Made by a program: the position numbers and the translations under genes
Assembly: GCF_040784935.1 (NCBI RefSeq)
Contig: NZ_CP160680.1
Coordinates: 5,127,802-5,191,801, forward strand
Length of the DNA stretch: 64,000 nucleotides
Source: Lewinella sp. LCG006
GTDB taxonomy: Bacteria; Bacteroidota; Bacteroidia; Chitinophagales; Saprospiraceae
Reading direction: 5' to 3'
In this document: positions 59,856-64,000 of the stretch, in pieces
Layout of the letters: each line of letters opens with the position of its first letter
How positions within the stretch are numbered: position 1 is the first letter of the stretch
Notes under the pieces: model-generated
Database searches by the model: none
What the model was told of the DNA's origin: nothing
Seen by the model: only the letters and a program-made list of their open reading frames with translations

Positions 59856-60524
59856 TTACGCCTTAATTTCCTGGATCATCTTCAAGGCATCGCGGGTAAG
59901 TTGTTCAATACGCAGATAATCTAGTTGACCAGTCTGGTTTTTGACCATTAGCTGGGAACCCATGCCCACGCAACTCACCCCTGCTTTAAACCAGGCTTCC
60001 AGGGATTCCCGGGTGGGGGAGACGCCTCCCGTTGGCATGATAGAGGTCCAGGGTTGAGGGCCTTTGATGTTTTTTACAAATGCTGGTCCGTAGATGCCGC
60101 CAGGGAAAAGTTTGACAACTTCGCAGCCCAATTCTTCGGCACGACAAATTTCACCAAGCGAGCCACACCCCGGCGACCAGAGGACTTTGCGACGATTACA
60201 AACCATAGCAATGTCTTCTCTTAATACTGGCGTAACAATAAAATTGGCACCCAATTGCATGTACAAGCTGGCCGAAGCAGCATCGGTGATGGAGCCTACA
60301 CCTAAAATCATTGCGGGCAATTCGCGTTCGCAAAACTTGTTGAGTTCTCCAAATACTTCGTGCGCAAAATCACCTCTACTCGTAAACTCCATTAAATGAG
60401 CTCCGCCTTTGTAACATGCGGTTAGCACTTTTTTACTTGTCTCCATATCAGCATCATAAAACAAGGGGACCATTCCTTGTTCCGCCATTTTTTGGGCGAC
60501 TTGTATTCTTGTAAATCTTGCCAT
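59856..60524 (-). CDS. eda: KDPG/KHG aldolase
   Basis: 222 residues. A class I aldolase of the Entner-Doudoroff family: it cleaves 2-keto-3-deoxy-6-phosphogluconate to pyruvate and glyceraldehyde-3-phosphate. The Schiff-base Lys is in VVKLFPGG; GVGSITDAASA and IMPTGGV are also typical. It is the last gene of a minus-strand operon whose other members supply its substrate. Spacing to the upstream SDR is 26 bases. Confidence 0.94.
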   Translation of the reverse strand: MARFTRIQVAQKMAEQGMVPLFYDADMETSKKVLTACYKGGAHLMEFTSRGDFAHEVFGELNKFCERELPAMILGVGSITDAASASLYMQLGANFIVTPVLREDIAMVCNRRKVLWSPGCGSLGEICRAEELGCEVVKLFPGGIYGPAFVKNIKGPQPWTSIMPTGGVSPTRESLEAWFKAGVSCVGMGSQLMVKNQTGQLDYLRIEQLTRDALKMIQEIKA

Positions 60525-60550
60525 TGAATTACTGATTCCAGTTTGAAATT

Positions 60551-61306
60551 TTATGAAAAAGCTAATCCTCCGTTGATATCAATGTTATTGCCCGTGATAA
60601 ATGAAGCTTCATCTGAGGCCAGGTAAGCCACCAGGTCTGCGACTTCCTCGGCAGCTCCTTCTTTCCTCAAGGGTGTTTTAGCAGCGACCATCGCGCGGAC
60701 TTCATCCGCAGTGAAATCATCGTGAAATTTGGTGCCGATTAAACCAGGGCATACGGCGTTTACCCTGATACCTTTAGGTCCCAACTCTTTGGCCATAGCT
60801 CTCGAGAATGTCGTAACAGCTCCTTTGGAAGAAGCGTATAAAGAAGATCCGCCGCCACCGCCATCTCTTGCTGCTAAGGAAGAAAGGTTGATGATTGATC
60901 CACCCTCGCTCATCAGGGGCTCGAATGCCTGGGAGACAAATACCGTCGACTTGAAATTGACATTCATGACGAGGTCGTAGAAGGATTCCTCTAATTCCGA
61001 CAAGATTTTTCTAGCGAAGAGCCCTCCTGCATTGTTCACGAGGATATCTACTTTTTCGCCAAACGCCGCTATGGTTTTCGCTTTTAAATGGGCGATGTCT
61101 TCCAGCTTTGATACGTCAGCTTTGACCGCAATGGCTTTTTGACCTAGGGCCTTAATCTCTGCTACGGTTTCTAATGCTCCTGCTTCTGTATTGTAGTAGT
61201 TGACCACTACATTAGCCCCTTCTTTGGCCAGTTTGATGGCGATTGCTCGCCCGATATCTCTAGAGCCGCCGGTTACTACTGCTACTTTATTCGCAAGCCT
61301 TTTCAT
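60551..61306 (-). CDS. short-chain dehydrogenase, sugar-acid operon
   Basis: 251 residues. A complete SDR: VVTGGSRDIGRAIA (cofactor loop TGxxxxIG), ILVNNAGG, INLSSLAA (catalytic Ser), YASSKGAV (YxxxK) and the C-terminal GNNIDINGGLAF, which is typical of family members oxidising sugars. By context it probably reduces or oxidises a keto-deoxy uronate (for example a 4-deoxy-5-keto uronate reductase). It lies between the KDG kinase and KDPG aldolase. A KduD-type (2-dehydro-3-deoxygluconate 5-dehydrogenase) role is also possible. Confidence 0.88.
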   Translation of the reverse strand: MKRLANKVAVVTGGSRDIGRAIAIKLAKEGANVVVNYYNTEAGALETVAEIKALGQKAIAVKADVSKLEDIAHLKAKTIAAFGEKVDILVNNAGGLFARKILSELEESFYDLVMNVNFKSTVFVSQAFEPLMSEGGSIINLSSLAARDGGGGGSSLYASSKGAVTTFSRAMAKELGPKGIRVNAVCPGLIGTKFHDDFTADEVRAMVAAKTPLRKEGAAEEVADLVAYLASDEASFITGNNIDINGGLAFS

Positions 61307-61346
61307 TTTGTTTATATTTTCTTGATGAACAATAGATGCACGCTGC

Positions 61347-62384
61347 TTATCTGCTCACACGGCCACTGGCATCTCCTCCCATTAGTTGTTTCACTTCAGC
61401 GATGGTAGCCAGGTTGGCATCGCCATAAATGGTATGTTTGAGGCAAGAAGCCGCTACTGCAAATTCCAGGGCTTTTTGATTGTCACCAGGATAAGCAATC
61501 AGGCCGTAGATAAGGCCTCCCATGAAGCTATCGCCTCCTCCTACACGATCTACAATATGGGTGATCTGATAGGTAGGAGCTTCAAAGAGTGTTTTTCCAT
61601 CATAAAGTACACCCGACCAGGTGTTGTGTGATGCGCTAATGGAGCCTCTTAAAGTGGTGATGGCTTTCGTGCAGCGTGGGAAGCGCTCCATAAGCTGCTG
61701 CAAAACAGAGAGGTAAGCCTTGGCATCAATGGAGTGGCCCTGGGTCACATCCACACCTTTGGGATGAATTCCAAAGTGCTTTTCGGCATCTTCTTCATTA
61801 CCCAGGATGACATCACAGCCAGCTACCAGTTCGGGCATCACTTCTGCCGGTTCTTTGCCGTATTTCCAGAGATTTTTCCGGTAATTGAGATCTGTAGAAA
61901 CCGTAACGCCCATGCGGTTGGCCGTCTGAATGGCTTCCAGGCAAGCATCGGCTGCCCCTTGCGAGATGGCAGGGGTGATGCCCGTCCAGTGAAACCATTG
62001 TGCGTCGGCAAAAACGGCTTCCCAGTCGACCATTCCTTTTTCAATACTCGCCATGCTGGAATGTGCACGATCGTAGACTACTTTACTCCCCCGGCTTACT
62101 GCTCCCATCTCCAGGAAGTAAATCCCCAGCCGTTCGCCGCCGCGCAGGATGTGCTGTGTGCCGACATTGCGTTTACGCATTTCCATTAGCGCACATTCGC
62201 CCAAGTCATTATCGGGCAGGCGCGTCACGAGTTCCGTAGGCAAGCCATAGTTGGCCAATGAAACAGCTACGTTAGACTCTCCACCGCCATAAACGACATC
62301 GAAACTATTCGCTTGCGAAAATCGCTGCATTCCCGGGGGCGTCAAACGCAGCATGATTTCTCCAAAAGTGACAATTTTCTTCAT
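61347..62384 (-). CDS. kdgK: 2-keto-3-deoxygluconate kinase (PfkB family)
   Basis: 345 residues. A PfkB/ribokinase-type carbohydrate kinase: VVYGGGESNVAVSLA (substrate loop with GG), STDLNYRKNLW, VILGNEEDAEKHFG and the C-terminal anion-hole GGGDSFMGG with the catalytic Asp. It phosphorylates KDG to KDPG, the substrate of the downstream aldolase. Start ATG 62384. It lies 20 bases after the upstream SDR gene. Confidence 0.9.
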   Translation of the reverse strand: MKKIVTFGEIMLRLTPPGMQRFSQANSFDVVYGGGESNVAVSLANYGLPTELVTRLPDNDLGECALMEMRKRNVGTQHILRGGERLGIYFLEMGAVSRGSKVVYDRAHSSMASIEKGMVDWEAVFADAQWFHWTGITPAISQGAADACLEAIQTANRMGVTVSTDLNYRKNLWKYGKEPAEVMPELVAGCDVILGNEEDAEKHFGIHPKGVDVTQGHSIDAKAYLSVLQQLMERFPRCTKAITTLRGSISASHNTWSGVLYDGKTLFEAPTYQITHIVDRVGGGDSFMGGLIYGLIAYPGDNQKALEFAVAASCLKHTIYGDANLATIAEVKQLMGGDASGRVSR

Positions 62385-62404
62385 ATCAAAACGATTGTTT
62401 TTAG

Positions 62405-63166
62405 TTAAATACCCAGGGCTTGTCCACCGCCAATTTGAATAGTCTCGGCAGTGATAAAGGCGGCGTCTTCACTAGCGAGGAAAACCACAACGGCTGCTAC
62501 ATCTTTGGGTTGCCCTAGCCTGCCCAATAGGATATTGTTTTTCCACGAGGCGAAAACTTCTGGTTTGGTGGATTTGATTTGAGCGTGAAACGGGGTGTCA
62601 ATGGTGCCAGGTGATACGGCATTCACACGAATTCCGTATTCTGCTAAATCCTTGGCTAATGCTCTGGTAATGGCATGGACACCAGCTTTTGAGGTGCCAT
62701 AAATGCCCGCCCCTGGCCCACCCGCATTCCAAGCAGCATTTGAGGTGTAGTTGATGATGGTTGGGTGTAAGCCTTTTTTGAGGAAGGGTATAGCTGCCCG
62801 AGAGACAAAGAATGTCGAATCTAAATTAAGTGCCATGACGGACCTGTAAAACTCGGTTGTCATGTCTTCAAATCTAGACCTGCCACCAAGTCCACCGGCA
62901 TTGTTCACAACGATATCAATCTTGCCGTACTTATTTCCAATAGCCTTGATGTTTTCATTGACCTCCTCTTCGTTGGTAACATCAAATCCATAGTACGCTG
63001 CGGTAATCCCTTGTTCCTTTAAGAGGTGCAGTTTTTTAGCACCTTGCGCATCATCTATACCGTTTAAAACGACGGTACAACCTTCTCTTCCCAGGTGCTG
63101 CGCAACTTCAAAGCCTATGCCGCCCGTAGCACCAGTGACAACAGCTATTTTTCCTTTTAATTTCAT
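62405..63166 (-). CDS. short-chain dehydrogenase, sugar-acid operon (second)
   Basis: 253 residues. A full SDR with VVTGATGGIGFEVA, IVVNNAGGLGG, INYTSNAAWN (Ser), YGTSKAGV (YxxxK) and IQIGGGQAL at the C terminus. About 35 % alike by eye to the SDR further downstream, so they are not recent duplicates. Operons for alginate or pectin monomers commonly have one SDR reducing the 4-deoxy-hexoseulose uronate (DEH) to KDG; which of the two does so here cannot be decided. It begins 75 bases after the transporter gene. Confidence 0.88.
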   Translation of the reverse strand: MKLKGKIAVVTGATGGIGFEVAQHLGREGCTVVLNGIDDAQGAKKLHLLKEQGITAAYYGFDVTNEEEVNENIKAIGNKYGKIDIVVNNAGGLGGRSRFEDMTTEFYRSVMALNLDSTFFVSRAAIPFLKKGLHPTIINYTSNAAWNAGGPGAGIYGTSKAGVHAITRALAKDLAEYGIRVNAVSPGTIDTPFHAQIKSTKPEVFASWKNNILLGRLGQPKDVAAVVVFLASEDAAFITAETIQIGGGQALGI

Positions 63167-63240
63167 TATTTGTTATTTGTTGTTTTAAAGAGATTAAAAT
63201 AACGCTATGCTATTCCATCTTTTTAAGTAGAAAATCCCTT

Positions 63241-64000
63241 TTATTCTGTTGGTTTTAATGGTTCTATTTTTGGGCATAAAACCCACACTGCTGCCAGTGC
63301 AATGAGTGCCAATGCAGCTCCTATGATAAAAGCTGATGTATAATTACCTCCGGCAGTGAGCCAAGGTACCAATACGGTAAGCCCCGCCGCACTTAATTTT
63401 GCCGCAGTTCCCGCTATACCCGCAAGTGTTCCAACGGTGTCAGAACCAAATAAATCACTAGGTAGCGTCTGAACATTACCAATTGCCGTCTGGAATCCAA
63501 ATAGGATTACCGCCATTAGCAAAACTGCTGTTACTGGTCCTCCGGGATTGGCCATTGCCAATAATGCCGGTAGCATTATTACACACCCAAGTGTGATCAC
63601 CATTTTACGGGTTTTATTGACCGTTAGACCAGCTTTGATACGATTCTGAGCTAGTAAACCTCCGAACCAAGCTCCTAACATAGCTCCTACATACGGTACC
63701 CATGCATAAAATCCTATTGATTTGACGTCCATACCGTATACCTCATTGAGATAAATAGGAATCCAAAAAACGAAAAGCCACCAGATAGGATCAATCGCTG
63801 CAGAAGCTATAATGACTCCCCAGCTTTCTTTATGCCTAAGCATTTTACTGGTTGTTGGATGATAGCCTTCGTCATATTCTTCGTCACCATCTATATCTTG
63901 GTTCTTTTGCCCCGTTAAGATGTATTCACGTTCTTCATCACTAATCCAGGGGTGTTTTGATGGCGGTGCTTTCACAATCATCCACCATGGAATCAACCAC
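63241..64000 (-). CDS. MFS transporter, ExuT-like (5' truncated by window edge)
   Basis: The frame is still open at base 64000, so the first part of the gene is outside the window. The remaining ~250 residues contain about six membrane segments (C-terminal half of a 12-helix MFS protein), preceded by a long central loop with KHPWISDEEREYILTGQ. That phrase is characteristic of the anion:cation symporter family (ExuT/GudP/NanT-like), which carries hexuronates and other sugar acids. Its place at the head of a KDG/KDPG operon fits uptake of a uronate or of unsaturated uronate. Confidence 0.88.
   Translation of the reverse strand, partial: WLIPWWMIVKAPPSKHPWISDEEREYILTGQKNQDIDGDEEYDEGYHPTTSKMLRHKESWGVIIASAAIDPIWWLFVFWIPIYLNEVYGMDVKSIGFYAWVPYVGAMLGAWFGGLLAQNRIKAGLTVNKTRKMVITLGCVIMLPALLAMANPGGPVTAVLLMAVILFGFQTAIGNVQTLPSDLFGSDTVGTLAGIAGTAAKLSAAGLTVLVPWLTAGGNYTSAFIIGAALALIALAAVWVLCPKIEPLKPTE

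Noticed and set aside
1-64000. CRISPR arrays, integrases, transposases, rRNA operons, phage genes
   Set aside because: None seen: no regularly spaced direct repeats, no DDE/recombinase proteins among the coding frames, and no rRNA sequence. Repeats present are hairpin-type and dispersed.

Overview
The window comes from a Bacteroidota chromosome, most likely a marine Saprospiria/Lewinella-type bacterium (the lineage call is inference). Four things support this. Promoters have the phylum-specific form TTG-N18/19-TAnnTTTG, as at tyrS and rplS. Secreted proteins carry type IX secretion (T9SS) C-terminal domains of both kinds (CHU_C/type B at 8940-13496, type A at 37306-40545). There are two giant propeller-type sensor kinases with a separate LytTR regulator. 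Ribosome binding sites are mostly weak, and TTG/GTG starts occur. I see no phage, insertion sequence, CRISPR array or origin.

Layout. 1-8.5 kb: housekeeping and metabolism (truncated SDR, membrane protein, alpha/beta hydrolase, PhzF, GH13-like hydrolase, tyrS, LolE-type permease, YrdC-type protein). 8.5-13.5 kb: two tandem PKD/CHU_C surface proteins behind a gap holding two near-identical palindromes. 13.5-14.1 kb: rplS with promoter, long leader and strong terminator. 14.3-20.2 kb: a compact run encoding a secreted 1012-residue protein that is mostly coiled coil, a two-component pair, and an HU-like/SPOR membrane protein. 20.2-26.8 kb: pullulanase, asparagine-synthase-like enzyme, secreted protein and methyltransferase on the minus strand, facing away from a polysaccharide flippase. 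26.8-34.1 kb: two paralogous ~1020-residue sensor kinases and a LytTR response regulator. 34.3-37 kb: secreted protein, tRNA-Arg(CCG) with terminator, an APH-fold kinase and a P-loop kinase. 37.3-42.6 kb: T9SS cargo, outer-membrane beta-barrel, PAP2 phosphatase. 42.9-45.6 kb: a two-subunit molybdenum hydroxylase. 45.6-48.3 kb: a repeat-dense stretch around one small secreted protein and an enoyl-CoA hydratase. 48.3-57.5 kb: SppA, a TPR/TPR-AAA pair, an MBL-fold protein, NamZ-type muramidase, an exonuclease/GIY-YIG fusion, and selenouridine synthase. 58-59.6 kb: selD and a CBS-domain protein. 59.9 kb to the end: a sugar-acid operon (transporter, two SDRs, KDG kinase, KDPG aldolase).

Genes that work together: mnmH and selD make 2-selenouridine in tRNA. 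The final operon would take a hexuronate or unsaturated uronate to pyruvate and glyceraldehyde-3-phosphate through KDG and KDPG. The molybdenum-enzyme subunits form one complex. The LytTR regulator is the probable partner of the two propeller kinases.

The less ordinary content is mostly non-coding: an inverted pair of structured repeats showing compensatory base changes, two ~190-bp hairpin-bounded elements with a shared core, an 18-bp inverted-repeat element, a possible small RNA between the LytTR regulator and its kinases, and a very small promoter/20-codon ORF/hairpin-T8 unit beside selD. I did not find a convincing new defence or secretion system. The best protein-level lead is the giant coiled-coil protein linked to a two-component system.
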